Positions 43,821-54,930 are shown, counted from the first letter of the stretch. The stretch: DNA of 64,000 bases from Symsagittifera roscoffensis (GCF_963678635.1 NC_087063.1:66640471-66704470), one strand, 5' to 3'. The notes: generated from the letters alone by a model not told the origin. Program-made: numbers and translations.

Positions 43821-44439
43821 AAAATATCATAATATTAACCAATTATAAATACTAGTTTAGATATGGTTTCACCAATCCGGGGCTTAGAGAATTTTAGTTT
43901 TTGTTCTCTAATATTCATCTGCGATGGAGGATGGATGAAGTTCGTTTGTATGTCGCGAGCATCATTTCTGTTCCGTTCTTCCAGAGAATATCAGTTTGTC
44001 ATTCAACAATGACTGTGACCGCCACTGTTGCTGTTGTTTCTGGAAGTCAATCTGATTCCAAATTGGTTTGTTTCGGTCGTTTGTTCTTGTTTTGTAGAGA
44101 ACTTGTGTTTCGGTCTCGTTTGTGAGTGGCGTGAAGTTTGAGCTTGGATGCAATGCCTGGTGACTTGGATCTGTACGTATATTTGAACATCAAGATGGCC
44201 ATTGTTCTGTTGCAATGGATTTCCTTTTCTGCGATGCCAAATCGTATTCTAAATCCATTGAGTGTAGTAACTGTAGGCAGCATGTTAGGTGGGTTTCGCC
44301 ATTCCGTAGTTGGAGTGTGATTGGGTTGTCTTGGGGCTGTTTGTAATCTATATACTGCATTATACCATTTACATTTACAAATCTTTGTTAATCCTATTTT
44401 TTGATTATGGTTTTTATATTAGTTTTTATTGCAAAAGCG

Positions 44440-44620
44440 TTATTATTTAGTTCGGTTATTTTTAAGAGCTACTCACACTTGAGTAACTCTCGTAAAAAAT
44501 AGTGTCGTGTGCGTCACAAAGCGTGGATGTAGCACGGTGGGTGAGGCCGGCTATAGATAATGCTCAGGACGTCCTCTTCTGGTGGGTTAGGCGAGAAGTG
44601 AGGGTATAATTTCGTGATCT
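44440..44620 (+). repeat. Family F box, diverged copy
   Basis: TTTAAGAGCTACTCACACTTGAGTAACTCTC corresponds (in pieces) to AGAGTAGCTCACACTGGAGT of the other F copies, and GTGGGTTAGGCGAGAAGTGAG to GTAGGTTGGGCGAGTGGGG. The CGGGTCGAGG core itself is replaced here by unrelated sequence. Downstream, CCAACCGGGTGAAAGGAAAA (about 44920) also matches the other copies. Confidence 0.55.
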
Positions 44621-45420
44621 CTTAGTTCAACTTTTCATGCCATTTCTTATTACTAGTGTTTTCTTTCGTTGTCTTAGTTTTGTCTTCTGTTCAAAAATTA
44701 AGTTGTTTGTTTTGGTTTTGTCTTTCGACTTTGGTGTTTTGTTCTTTTATGTTTAGACTCAAAAGTAGTCTTTAAAAGAATAATTTATCCGGTTCTAAGC
44801 TGGTGTTATTCCAGTTTGGATACCGTGGGTCTTCTTTTCTTAGTCATGCTGTTAGGTTGTGGTTTATGGTGTTTAGTAAGCTTGCGTTGGTTAGTTTGGA
44901 TTATTATATAAATCCTTTCCAACCGGGTGAAAGGAAAATTTGAAACGTGTGAAATTTGTTAAAGTTGTTATCAGTGTAAGTTGAAACTCAAATTCATTTT
45001 TTTAAACAATTCTTTGTGCGCGAGCAGTGTGAGTTCGGATAGAATATGTGGGCGAGTGTATACAAAGAAGCGTCTGTAAAAAGGTTAGTACTGCTATCTG
45101 CAATTTATGAACAATTTGTATTAAATTACTACTTTTGAAATTAGAAATTTTACTGCTTGATTTGGGGGTTGAAATTATTAAATTACTTTCAATTTACGAA
45201 TACTTACTGCTTTGGGGAAAAGAATTTATATATTATTTTACTGCTTTGTACGGGATAATTTAATTGCTTCAATTATTAGATAGCTTAATAAAAATGAATG
45301 ATTTTGAAAAAAACTTTCTCTTTTTTATTTTGCTTTTTTATTTGTAGATGATTGATGATTGTGCCTATAAAGAAAAAGAGAAAAAATTGCATAATAATGA
45401 TTAGTGTTGTTTGAGTTTAT

Positions 45421-45502
45421 TAGTTAAACATCGCATTCATATTACCGTAATCGTGGGCGAAGAAGCCATGGGGGAAAGCATCGTGGATGATATCAGATCA
45501 GG
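45421..45502 (+). CDS. Possible host gene exon 3
   Basis: After TTTATTAG a segment of 82 bases is open in one frame (KHRIHITVIVGEEAMGESIV, then DDIRS) and ends at CAG followed by the donor GTTAGT. Its start and end phases are compatible with exon 2. Similar GGTTAGT junctions occur in neighbouring F repeats, so it may instead be part of that repeat. Weak. Confidence 0.25.
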
Positions 45503-45619
45503 TTAGTAGTTTAGCTAACAAACGAATGATGTGTTTAGTTTGCAAAAGTGGCAACGCAATTCAAGTGCTTTAATGATGTTACGTTCTTCAGTGTGAGGTG
45601 ATTGTTCAAACAGTGTGTT

Positions 45620-45964
45620 TTATATTAGGATATATAAATTGTGATTGTAGCGAGTGTTATATAGGATTTCTAGGGTGGGGGATTCATGAGGGACAATTAG
45701 TGGGCGGGATTCCTCTACGTTTATGAGTTTGTTTAGTGGGCAGAAGATATACATCTGGGTGATGGGGTCAGAATTTCGGAGGGTGCCTTGTAGGTTAGTG
45801 TCTTTAATACAATAGGTGAAGTTAAGGAAAAATGGTGATGTGTATTTTGAATTGATGTATTGACGTGATGGTGTAATGTGAGTGTAACGACTCTGGATAA
45901 ATTGATAATAAGTAAACGTATGTGTTTGCTTAGTTCGTAGCACGACGTCGTGTGAACAGTGCAA
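45620..45964 (-). pseudogene. Minus-strand protein of F repeats, diverged copy
   Basis: 114-codon frame. The segment MYIFCPLNKLINVEESRPLI and VPHESPTLEIL aligns in spacing with LKFCALTDNLITEGSLPIII and PHGYISPVRIL in the copies at 57.4 and 59.9 kb. The DNA is much diverged while the FC-L....(E)..(P/R)LI(V/I)P pattern persists. Function not recognised. Confidence 0.4.
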
Positions 45965-46565
45965 ATTACGGTGTGAGGAAATGAAAGGTTAGTGAAAAAT
46001 GGTTGAATTTGTTAAAGTATGATTCATAAGCAATTGTATTGTGTAGTGCTGCAGAGATGACTTTATCATACTTTTTATTTAAGATGTTGAGGGTGAAAAG
46101 GTATGACGGTTTAATGAAAAATTTTTCATTTAATTGAGGATTAGTATATGGATCGCCAAGTAAACAAATGTCTTCTTTTGGTCGGTTGATATTGTGGTCG
46201 TAATAATCGATGGGATAGTTATTTGCTTTTGATGCAGTGAATTTTGTTAGTGATTATCTGTATCCTATTTGTGTGAATTGATGTGGGGTTAATGCTGTTG
46301 TTAGGAGGTAGAATAGGGTGCTGCTTACTTCATTATTGTGAGGTGTGTTTTATAGTTGTTGTGTTAATGGATTAAAAAAGTGGTAATAAGATGTCCATGA
46401 GAGTGTGGGATATAAGACATGCTCGTTGACATAATTGGGTTTTTCATCGTTGGGGTCGGAATGGAAATACGTACATAATGGGAAAAAGGGTAGGCATATT
46501 TGCAGTAGGAATTCTTTCGTATTAGTTTGAAGTGAATGATTTATATATGAAGTGGATGTTTCTGG

Positions 46566-47189
46566 CTAAGAAGGGAATGTGGTATTTAGGAATTTTCTTT
46601 TGAAGGTTAGGTATGCGCGATTGGTACGAGAGGATGGGGTTGATGGAGAAGTGGAGTTTTGGGAGTGTGTGTAAGTTGAAGAGGAGGTTGGAGTTGATGG
46701 ATTAGGTGATGTTAGGGATCGTGAAAGCTGGTGAATAATTAGTGTCTGAGGGTGTTGCATTTGTTGTTGTAGTGTTATGAAAATATCTAGTTCATGTGAA
46801 AGTTGTGTGTGATCTTGGTCGTTGTTATCAGATGGTTCACTAGTAAGAGGGGAATATGTGGGTGTGATATGTAAAATGGGAGAATAAAGGGAAAGAGTTT
46901 CAATTTTGACTTGTGGATGGATAGGTTGAAAGGGAGGTTGGGAAAATGTCGATGGGCTGGGCTCGGAGTTTGCAAATTCGTCGGGTGTTTCAATATCGGA
47001 GTTGTTGAATTGTGATATGGTGTTATATACTGTTGTGTTAGAATTAGTATCTGATTCCATGCTGGGTGAAAAGTTAGGATGAGGTGACTGAGGTAGAAGG
47101 AAAGCAAAAATTGGGTTGATGGGGAAGTTGCTCTGAGGGTTGGCTGGGTAGGAAATTGAACGATGGAGGGATCCGATTTGGCGGCTCAT
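46566..47189 (-). CDS. Ser/Thr/Pro/Asn-rich open frame, 207 codons
   Basis: Longest intact minus-strand frame of the right half, from ATG at 47189 (MSRQIGSLHRSISYPANPQS) to a TAG at 46566. Composition is dominated by Ser, Pro, Thr, Asn and Gln, with runs such as TSPNPSTPTSSSTYTHSQNS near the C-terminus, and it ends with a basic segment (LTFKRKFLNTTF). It looks intrinsically disordered. No signal peptide or domain. It belongs to the same region as the F-type protein at 45.6 kb. It could be a retroelement Gag-like or accessory protein, or chance openness on the complement of a G-rich strand. Confidence 0.35.
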   Translation of the reverse strand: MSRQIGSLHRSISYPANPQSNFPINPIFAFLLPQSPHPNFSPSMESDTNSNTTVYNTISQFNNSDIETPDEFANSEPSPSTFSQPPFQPIHPQVKIETLSLYSPILHITPTYSPLTSEPSDNNDQDHTQLSHELDIFITLQQQMQHPQTLIIHQLSRSLTSPNPSTPTSSSTYTHSQNSTSPSTPSSRTNRAYLTFKRKFLNTTFPS

Positions 47190-47530
47190 CGTGGGCTAAA
47201 AAGATGGTTGTTCTGAGAACAAAAATTAGTGGTATGTGGTTATTCTATAATTTGCTCGTATGTGTCGTTTATATGTGGTTGTTGTGTTATTATATGTTGG
47301 ATCGGGCTTTGTGGATAATTTGATCTTAAAGTTATGAGATCTGATAGGGCAATATTTCCAAAATTTTGTGGTAATAATGATAAGCGGTGGTTATGGTTGA
47401 GGTTTTGTAATTTTGGTGCTGTGGGCGTTGTATTTGTCTTGTTTCGTGATTCGTCATATGCCTTGGGTGTTTTTGATAATTTAGTATTGTTTTCTTTTCT
47501 GTGAGCGTCTAAAAGAATTTTATAGATTGA

Positions 47531-47933
47531 AGTGTATCTTTGAGCAAAAAAGGTATCTGAGCTGCTACAAAGAAGCTAAAAAAACAAATCTTTTGCTTGC
47601 ATGTTTAAAACAGGCGCGTACATGAGCTATTCACAACTTGCACTGCATAAGTTGTTTATTGAAAAAAAATGGTTTATTTAAAATATAGGAAGTTTGAAAA
47701 AATTAGAAGTTCGTTTTAACAAATGGTTTCAAAACATTTTCACTGATACATTTATAGAATAAGTAAGCAATTCAAAACTAAAATTACAAAACTTTTTTTG
47801 AAAAAGCGATGTTTAAATTTAATCCTCTAATTCGAAAGTTTGTTCACCCGTTAGGATACTTTGTCAGCTAAATAGGCCCTTCATCAAGAAACTTGGTTCT
47901 TTTTAATTGCATATTTGATACCACATAGACAAA
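47531..47933. repeat. 0.4-kb direct repeat, copy 1
   Basis: AGTGTATCTTTGAGCAAAAA through GCATATTTGATACCACATAG is repeated at 63598-64000 with about seven differences in 403 bases. The second copy is cut by the window end, so the repeat may be longer. Offset 16067. Confidence 0.9.
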
Positions 47934-48687
47934 CAACGAATGAGTCGAAAAAAAAACAGATCTTCAGCAAACTTGAAACTTGGAAAAACTGAAAGCGGAC
48001 CATTTTTAGCATGAACATAGAAAATGGAGTTATGACGAAAAATGTGTGATAGCAACGATGAATATAATTAGTAACACTTTTTATCGAATGGATAGCCGTA
48101 AGCTGCATTGTCTCCTTAAAGTATATTACGGTATTATAAATGTAAATCCTGTAGAAATGGCAAAAAAACAAAGTCTTAAATAACTCGTCCACTTCCGGTT
48201 TTCATGTTTCCGTAGAATTACCTCTTTATCCGACACGAAAAACTTGTAGATAAACACCGGTGAAAAGTTGCCCAAATGACCTTTGGATTTAAATACTTTA
48301 CTTAATGTCGAAAAAATTGAAGAAGCCCGATGCTGAGCCCTATCGTTAAAGCACTTCCAAACAAAGCAGAGAAATTTAATTCAAAAAGTCTCTTGATTCC
48401 ACCAATTCGTTCGGAATCGAACTGTCATGAGTCCGGCGGACTTTAATTCATAGACTCCACTCTTGTTATTGCTTTTTCAATTCAAAACGCCGTTATGAGG
48501 ACACTACATGATGCACGCCCAGTTAAATTTGTATTGAAATACTGGGAACATCATGTAGCCTCATATAAACCGACAAATGTCTTTCCACTGTCTAAATTAG
48601 AATGTACACAAACATCTAAGAATGTAAAGAGTATGCATTTATGATTCCGAAATCCCTTATCAGTATTTTACTCCCTCAACAGAATCA
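47934..48687. other. No gene recognised
   Basis: Minus-strand frame 47884-48192 has no recognisable domain. Sequence from about 48350 may be degraded pol upstream of the integrase fragment, but no motif is clear. Confidence 0.35.
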
Positions 48688-49053
48688 AAGGAAGACTTCA
48701 ACCATTGTTTTGCCGGTCCTTTGAATTCAAAATGGGGAACAAATAAACATATCTTGCTATGTATGGACAGAATTTCTTTTGGACAAATTTTCTTTGGCTA
48801 AAACTACTGCTTCCATCTCTTCAAGCATAGTTATTGATTTTCTTCAAGATTATTTTAACCTGCATGATGTCTCATTCTCTATTCGCGTAGATCCCGCCTC
48901 TTGTTACACCAGTCACGATTTAAAACCATTCTTTGGTTCTAATAGCATTAATTTAATTTTCTGTACAGTAGGTGATCACCGGTTCATTATATCAGTTGAA
49001 AAATTTGTAAGAACTGTAAAACTTAATTTGTTAGCAATGGCAAAAGAAAAATG
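48688..49053 (+). pseudogene. LTR-retrotransposon integrase core
   Basis: First frame: DFNHCFAGPLNSKWGTNKHI and LLCMDRIS, the W..D/GP...LL.(V/M)DR strand region of retrotransposon integrases (the usual first catalytic Asp is replaced, FNHCFAGP). A frameshift near 48775 leads to the open frame 48779-49054: DKFSLAKTTASISSSIVIDF, LQDYFNLHDVSFSIRVDPAS with the second Asp, then NSINLIFCTVGDHR and VEKFVRTVKLNLLAMAKE with the catalytic Glu of VEK. Order and spacing fit D,D-35-E. Decayed by at least one frameshift. Confidence 0.8.
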
Positions 49054-49578
49054 AGATCCTACACTATAAGACGCTATCTCATAAAATAATTGGAATCTTC
49101 GATCATCAATTAAAACAAAAGTTAGAACGGGAAATCAATTCTAAGTAAGGGCCGCTCTAGGGTAGAATACAGATGATTGGGTTGAGGACGGATACAGGGA
49201 CACAGTGATCCCGAAGAAGAACCGTTTTTCTGTGGAAAAGGAACACGAGTCAGACTAACCTAAAACACAAGGAGTCCACAAAAAATCTATTAAAGGTAAC
49301 ATCTCTACAAAAATCAAAAAGAGCCCTAATAGAAACCCTCTTTGCAAACAATTGAGGCTAGAAAAAATCTTAACGTTTCGAGAACTACAATTGAACAACC
49401 CGATGAAAAAATCATCTCAAAATCAGACATCGCTTCAGCAAAATCCGACTCAGCTCATTTTCGATCTTTTTAAGGCAACAATCCATTTCGATTTTCCTCT
49501 AACCATGACTTTCCATTAGTTTAGGTACAAAGCGGACCAATAAGTAGACCGGACCTCAAAACGAGACAAAAAATCGAA

Positions 49579-50485
49579 ATGGCTTCTTCAAATAACAATA
49601 CCGGGATGAGGGCCTATAACTCCTTGCAAAACCCCACAAGAAGACAGACTCCTCAAGCGAAGAAACGATGTATGATCGCAAACCACTTCGCTTGTGATGA
49701 ATCTATGTTCATTCCTTCGGATACATCCGATATTAGCGATTGGGAAAGGATAGTCCGAGATTTTTCTTGTTAAGGTATTGTTAGGGAGCGCTATTTTTCG
49801 AAACCATTTAAATAACTTGAACAGGCTAAATTTCTTTTTCACGCTCATATCACTCGGGTTAACAAAAAATCTGAGATTTTGGATGAACAGACTACCGATA
49901 AGCAACCTTCAGAATGCCGTATAAGCATCATCTCCGCCGAGTAAAAAAATACCAACTACATCCCACGTCGGCACGATTCTTTTGCTGTGAACATTTTTAC
50001 ACTTTATACAACTGCACTGCTTACTAACTTAAGGTTTAATTATGATATTCGTTAGTTTTTTCACATAAGCGTTTTTATTTCGTTCAGTTATTTTAAAGAG
50101 TAGCTCACACTTGAGTTACTTTCAGGAAAAATTGCGGGTCGAGGTTCTAAGTACATGGTGAGAACATGAGCTTCGGACGACGTCTGGTAAGTTAGGCCAG
50201 TGGGGTATACTTTTGAGAACAGACTACTGATCAACAACCTTCAGAATGCCCAATAAGTATCATCTCGGTCGAGTAAAAAAATACCAACTACATCCCACCT
50301 CGACACTTGCACGAATTCGAATGTTCTACAAATCCGCCGGATAGAAGCGAACTGGCTCAGATTACCGACTCATCGAATGAGCTTACAACGGAACAGGAGA
50401 AGACTATTCATTCCGGTAATGAAACGCTTTTACGTCGGTCAAGCCGAAACGTGGGTCCACCAATTTTTAACGGCTTTTTATAGAT
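49579..50485 (+). pseudogene. Retrotransposon pol C-terminal remnants
   Basis: The frame 49579-49773 (TRRQTPQAKKRCMIANHFAC, then an acidic end), a stretch with EQTTDKQPSECRISIISAE near 49885, and, after an inserted F box, CSTNPPDRSELAQITDSSNE and LLRRSSRNVGPPIFNGFL (stop about 50483). The final RRSSR..GPP..NGF block is the usual end of LTR-retrotransposon Pol polyproteins. It follows the integrase core at 48.7-49.05 kb in the same orientation. Confidence 0.5.
49883..50316. repeat. F-box copy flanked by 95-bp direct repeats
   Basis: GAACAGACTACCGATAAGCA through ACATCCCACGTCGGCACGA (49883-49978) is repeated with changes at 50216-50312. Between them lies a 240-base F box: ACACTTTATACAACTGCACT, then AAGAGTAGCTCACACTTGAG, then GCGGGTCGAGGTTCTAAGTA and GGGGTATACTTTTGAG. 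The long direct repeats are far longer than a normal target duplication. Confidence 0.7.
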
Positions 50486-50486
50486 T

Positions 50487-50824
50487 TTATAGATCAGATA
50501 ACCAAACCCTCCGGGTCCACAGCGAATCCCACCTTATTGGATCATAAACCTAGATACGAGTCACAATCGATAACAGTTTACTCAAATCTTTCAGATGATT
50601 TAGCCACAATGTCGGACGCCGCCTCATCAGACATCCAGTTCCTCTCTTCTATCAAACAGTCTCTAAGATTAGCCTTTGAGAATTTCGACGACAATGTAGA
50701 CATAGACAGCAAATTGTTTAACGCAGAACTTATAATGTTTATACAAGAAGTCAAAACTAAATTTTCAACTCTTTTTTTTTCAACTCAATTTTGTATAGAT
50801 TTCCAAATAAAATTGACTGATTAA
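50487..50824 (+). CDS. Unrecognised coding-like frame
   Basis: A frame open from about 50487, with ATG (or alternative start) near 50537, encodes KPRYESQSITVYSNLSDDLA, then TMSDAASSDIQFLSSIKQSL and AFENFDDNVDIDSKLFNAEL. It ends TAA at 50824. Acidic and helical. It follows the retrotransposon pol end directly, so it may be a further retrotransposon frame or the start of an unrelated gene. No family recognised. Confidence 0.35.
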
Positions 50825-51448
50825 GTTTCCTCATCAGTGCTATCCATCGGCGTTAATTCCCATTCCTAAAACTCCCTTATCAATTTAATTTAATTGCATT
50901 CAAGAACTTCAATTTGCAACCCGATAATAATTTATAAAATAACGGATGTTAGTTGTTGTTTAATTGCGAGAAATTTTGAACAATTAGTAGGATTCAATGA
51001 AAAAAATGAAGGACAATACAGTTACAAATGAATCAGTCACACGCTTTCCGCATTCGAGTAACAAATCAGTAGAACTCAAATACTAAATGATTTTTAACGA
51101 CCGAAAAAAAAAGAAACTTATGATTCATGCAATTTGTTGGAGGGCGAGGCACCATTATCCAGATCAGAAAAATAACCAAAAAATTTGCTTGTAGTTCTTA
51201 AGAGTGGGCACAAAAGCGATTCTCCGTGATGAGCTGCGCAGTTCGTATGTTGTTCTTTTCCCTCGTGGATAATTGCCTCGTCTTGAAAAAAACTCCCAAA
51301 CAAATTCCGGATGATCGTCCGTTCCAAAATTGCTTGCCTCAGCGGAGGTCCGGCTGCAGCACGTTTCAGCGATCCAAGTCTCGTTTCTTCTGGTTTCTTC
51401 TGCGGTCGACCTCATGCTTTTTTTATCCAGCACAAGCGATAAAAAAGC

Positions 51449-51513
51449 ACAGCACAAGTGTTTAGCACAGGACAAGTGTTTAGATCCAGCACAGCACAAG
51501 TGTTTAGCCAGCC
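51449..51513. repeat. Short tandem repeat AGCACAGCACAAGTGTTT
   Basis: Three imperfect copies of AGCACAGCACAAGTGTTTAG, including AGCACAGGACAAGTGTTTAG and a final copy after ATCC. Confidence 0.8.
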
Positions 51514-51678
51514 TTTAAACAAACTCAACAGCCATATTTTCTACAGGCCATAGCAGCTAGAAAAAATCAGTGGCTATTCAAGGCAAACCGATGACCACTT
51601 TTGCGCCCATTCCACTCCAGTTTCGTTAGGTGATGATGTCGTCATCATTTCATCAGCACCATTTCAGGACATGTCACG

Positions 51679-51999
51679 GTGTCGAAATCGGTTCAGTTGC
51701 TCTTTGCTTATCAAAAAACTACTACTACTGACACTGATATTCGGGATAGTGTGGCTCCAATTCGTCATGAAATTCTGGCAGACAAAATTTCTTCACATGA
51801 AAAAAATAATGGGAACGAACCTAAAGAAATCGAACTGTTGAAATATCAGAACTCTATTTTTATTTCAGCAAAATTTAGTATTCATAGTTCAGTATGCTTC
51901 AAAACTTTGATTTTAAAACAGACACAAAAGCTATTTAAGAAACCTTCAGGTTTAGCCGGCTCATTCAAGTCTTTGCTTGATATAATCAGTTTTGTTTAG
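51679..51999 (+). CDS. Unrecognised open frame
   Basis: 106 codons, non-ATG start in the longest reading (KSVQLLFAYQKTTTTDTDIR, then DSVAPIRHEILADKISSHEK). The sequence TTTTATTTCAG near 51866 looks like a splice acceptor inside it. Possibly part of the same gene as 52000-52532. No domain. Confidence 0.3.
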   Translation: MSKSVQLLFAYQKTTTTDTDIRDSVAPIRHEILADKISSHEKNNGNEPKEIELLKYQNSIFISAKFSIHSSVCFKTLILKQTQKLFKKPSGLAGSFKSLLDIISFV

Positions 52000-52000
52000 A

Positions 52001-52532
52001 GTTTGTTATACAATGCACTTGCGCACTGCGGATCTCTAGCGATAGACTTGATGGGCAACTAAATGACCACATTGTGAACATTGCACAACTTGGGCGACTC
52101 CACCGAGAAATCGAAGATGTTCTGCCTCAAGCACTCGTCAATTCCGACCTGCACACTTGTTTCGTCGAAATTTCAACTGTGCTGAGGCATCTACTGCGGG
52201 CTCTTGAAGCTGCGCAGCGGGTTTACCGCAACTGTTTTCCTCCCAGAAGTTTCACGACCAACTCGTGGGACTTAATTTATTATGTAGCAGCCATGTGGCA
52301 TTTGCCATCCAGTCTAGCACAAAGGCTAGAGGTAATAGTCATATACTTCGGTTTCAAATGCAGTAGTCTTGAAACATATAGCGTGGAGATTGATAGGTGG
52401 AATGAAGAGTTTACACCTGGTGATAGACGACAAGTTCGAAGCATCACTGACGAGTTACAACGGTTCTTCAACCAAGTTACTAGAGTTCAGAACCACGCTC
52501 AAACTCAGCACGAAGGGGCCGTTTTAACATAA
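52001..52532 (+). CDS. Unrecognised coding-like frame, 152 or more codons
   Basis: Open from just after TTTTGTTTAG (a good acceptor by the pattern of this window) to TAA at 52530. It encodes SDRLDGQLNDHIVNIAQLGR, then EIEDVLPQALVNSDLHTCFV, a long helical middle (EISTVLRHLLRALEAAQRVY), NSWDLIYYVAAMWHLPSS and TPGDRRQVRSITDELQRFFN. The balanced composition and absence of stops for 176 codons suggest real coding sequence. Function not recognised; it has no repeat copy in the window. Confidence 0.45.
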
Positions 52533-52612
52533 ACTGAACCGTAGCAAAATAAACTCTGAGCAGTAAAATTAAAAACTGTGAATTTTCCGTTGACTAAAAA
52601 TGATGAAAGCCA

Positions 52613-52875
52613 TGGGCGGATTTAGTGGGTGACGCCTTTCCTCAGGGATTCGACCCATCACCAATCAAAAGGTCCCCCCTTTGGTAATATTTTCCGACAT
52701 TCGTTCATTTTCGGCCGACCAACCCTAAAATTTGTTTTCGGCGCAATTGATTTTGTCATCATAGAGTTTTATAGTACTCGGGGAGTGCCCGAAAAATCAA
52801 TTTGGTCAACCAAAAGAAGGTTGATAAATTTGAAAAAAAAAATTTGAAATACACTCCCTCAAGAAAATCCTATGA
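52613..52875. repeat. Diverged copy of the hAT-like MITE
   Basis: Shares GGCGGATTTAG, TTTCGGCCGACCAACCCTAAAATTT (in pieces), GAAAAATCAATTTGGTC and CTCAAGAAAATCCTA with 42462-42812. Termini are degraded and no target duplication is visible. Confidence 0.65.
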
Positions 52876-52914
52876 AATGAGTTTAGGTTCGGGGTGGCTT
52901 TCTCATAGAGTACT

Positions 52915-53120
52915 TTCGGATAGGATAAACTGTCTGTTCGTCACGCTATCTTATTTTCATCTGGATAGATTCGTGCAACTCTTAGTCTAATACCGATCTT
53001 AATCATACTTTACTATTTTTTTGTCTCAGCTTTCCGAATTATCATTTTACTAATGAATCATGATTGGTTAGTTCTTAAAGTTTTACAGTAATTATTATCG
53101 AGGAACTTAGTTAAATATAA
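52915..53120 (+). repeat. Family P repeat, copy 2
   Basis: TGTTCGTCACGCTATCTTAT, GGATAGATTCGTGCAACT, TAGTCTAATACCGATCTTAA and ATGATTGGTTAGT, in the same order as in copy 1. Confidence 0.7.
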
Positions 53121-53609
53121 GAAACTTGCAAATGAAATTTTGTCTTGTAATGAATAGTGTGTAATTCCAAATTCTTTGTGAAGATTTCTTGAGAAGAGTA
53201 TCAGTTGCTTGTGTCAATGAGATATTTGTTGTCGAGATATCAAGAGGTTGAAGAGAGTAGTAGAGAGTCTTGAGATCTTATCGAGGTTGCAGATTCGTGT
53301 TTTTGTGTTGCAGATTTGTCGACTTCATAAGGTAGAGCGAAACTACGTGCATTCTCCGCAATTTTTTCGTATTGAACAATTAGCGAGATAGGGTTTGACT
53401 TATCTGAGTGAAGCGCCACGTGACCACGATCCGTGTCTTGATTTCAAAATCGGGTAAGCCATTGTTCTTGTTTAAAGGACAATTGCTACCATTTGGGCTC
53501 CATACTCTATATTCTGTGACAATTGTTACTGCGCTAACCAAAATCTTTGTAATTGCCACTCCAGAATCGGCAAGTCGTCGAGTTTCATGGCCTTTTTGCT
53601 AGTCGTTTC

Positions 53610-54930
53610 TTTTGCTGTGAAATTTTTTACACTATATACAACTGCACCGATCACTAATTTCAGGTTTAGTCATAATCTTCGTTAGTTATTTTCACAAAAA
53701 GCATTTTAAATAGTTCAGTTACTCTAAAGAGTAGCTCACACTAGAGTTACTTTCAGTAGAAACTGCGGGTCGAGGTTCCAAGTACATGGTGAGCACATGA
53801 GCTTCGAATGACGTCTAGTAGGTTGGGCGAGTGGGGTATACTTTTGAGTGTCTCTTTCAGCAGAGTCTTATTTGTCTTTTACTTTTTCTTTCTATTTTTG
53901 TCAGGTCTTTTTTCTTTTGTTCTTTTCGTTGTGTCTTTTTCGCAAAAAAACTGTCTTTGGATTATCCTAACTTTGAGTTTTGTAGGGTTCCGTGTGTTCT
54001 TAGAAAATTTTTTAATTAAGCTCCAAAAGAACACTTTATCCAGTTTTAACTGGTTTAATCTGATTTGAGTAACGTGGGACTTTTTTGTACATGTTATTAG
54101 TGCAGTGGTGTTATTAAGCTGTATTGGTTATTTGATCTTAGAATTAGTTCCATCTTCCAACCGGGTTGAGGTAAAGATTGAAACGTGTAGAAGCTAGTTT
54201 AAAAGTTTGCTGGTTAGGTCGCCAAACTAGAAATTTGTTTATTTACTATTTTCATAGTGGAGAATTACGCAAGATTGTGGAAAAGAGTTCTTGAAAAGTG
54301 GGCCAGTCAAATTGCAACTTAAAGAGTTTACAAAATAAAGCACACACAAAAAATTAGTTCCTCTATTTATTTTTCATAGGCTTAATAGAACACGTTGTTA
54401 AGGAGTTTTAGTGACTAATTGTATAAAAATAAAGCTTCGTAAAGATTTTACTTTGTTTTAGAGTTTACGACAATTAGTTAGCAATGTGTTTTTGAAAATA
54501 TCATAAAAATTTCAATTTTAAATTTTATTTGTAGTTTTAAAGAACTTTTGGTGAAATTTGAGACAGATTTGGTGAAATACACAAGTAGAAATGGTGAGTT
54601 AAAATTAATTATTAATCAAAAGTATAATTCATATTTACCGGGGGTCGGGGTCAGAAAAATCCATTGTGGAGTTAGTTTCGATTTTGGGTGATTGCATAAG
54701 AAGTTTTTAGTGCGCAGTCAATTTCCACTTCTTCAGGAGTGACAGTAATTTCGTGGTGAGTATTTTGATTGAGTTTATAGAGTTTTGGTTAAATTTAATA
54801 CTGTGGGTGTTTTTAAAAAGAAGTCTTTGTACAGGCGGGATGTATTCGTTCGGGATGATGATGAGACGGGAACCTTGAATGATGAAGTTGTCGGTGAGGT
54901 CACAAAACATAAACACTGGTGGACTGGGTC
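53610..54930. repeat. F-family repeat, copy with protein fragment
   Basis: Colinear with 56278-57560: ACACTATATACAACTGCACC, AAGAGTAGCTCACAC, TGCGGGTCGAGGTTCCAAGT, TCCAGTTTTAACTGGTTTAA, CTTCCAACCGGG, ATTCATATTTACCGGGGGTC and a minus-strand frame at 54707-54916. Diverges after about 54917. A 48-codon overlap of the protein (SIKFNQNSINSIKILTTK) is nearly identical to the other copies. Confidence 0.85.
54707..54916 (-). pseudogene. Minus-strand protein of F repeats, copy at 54.7 kb
   Basis: 69 codons: FMFCDLTDNFIIQGSRLIII, PNEYIPPVQRLLFKNTHS, then the shared IKFNQNSINSIKILTTK and LLSLLKKWKLTAH before the stop. Conserved relative to 57363-57596 and 59863-60204 with mostly conservative changes (Ser/Thr, Ile/Leu), which suggests past selection on this frame. 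Function unknown. Confidence 0.4.

Noticed and set aside
43901-44320. Overlapping short frames on both strands
   Set aside because: None has a domain or agrees between repeat copies; the region is degraded repeat.
51118-51499. Minus- and plus-strand frames around 51.1-51.5 kb
   Set aside because: Partly over a short tandem repeat; no motif; frames on both strands of similar quality.
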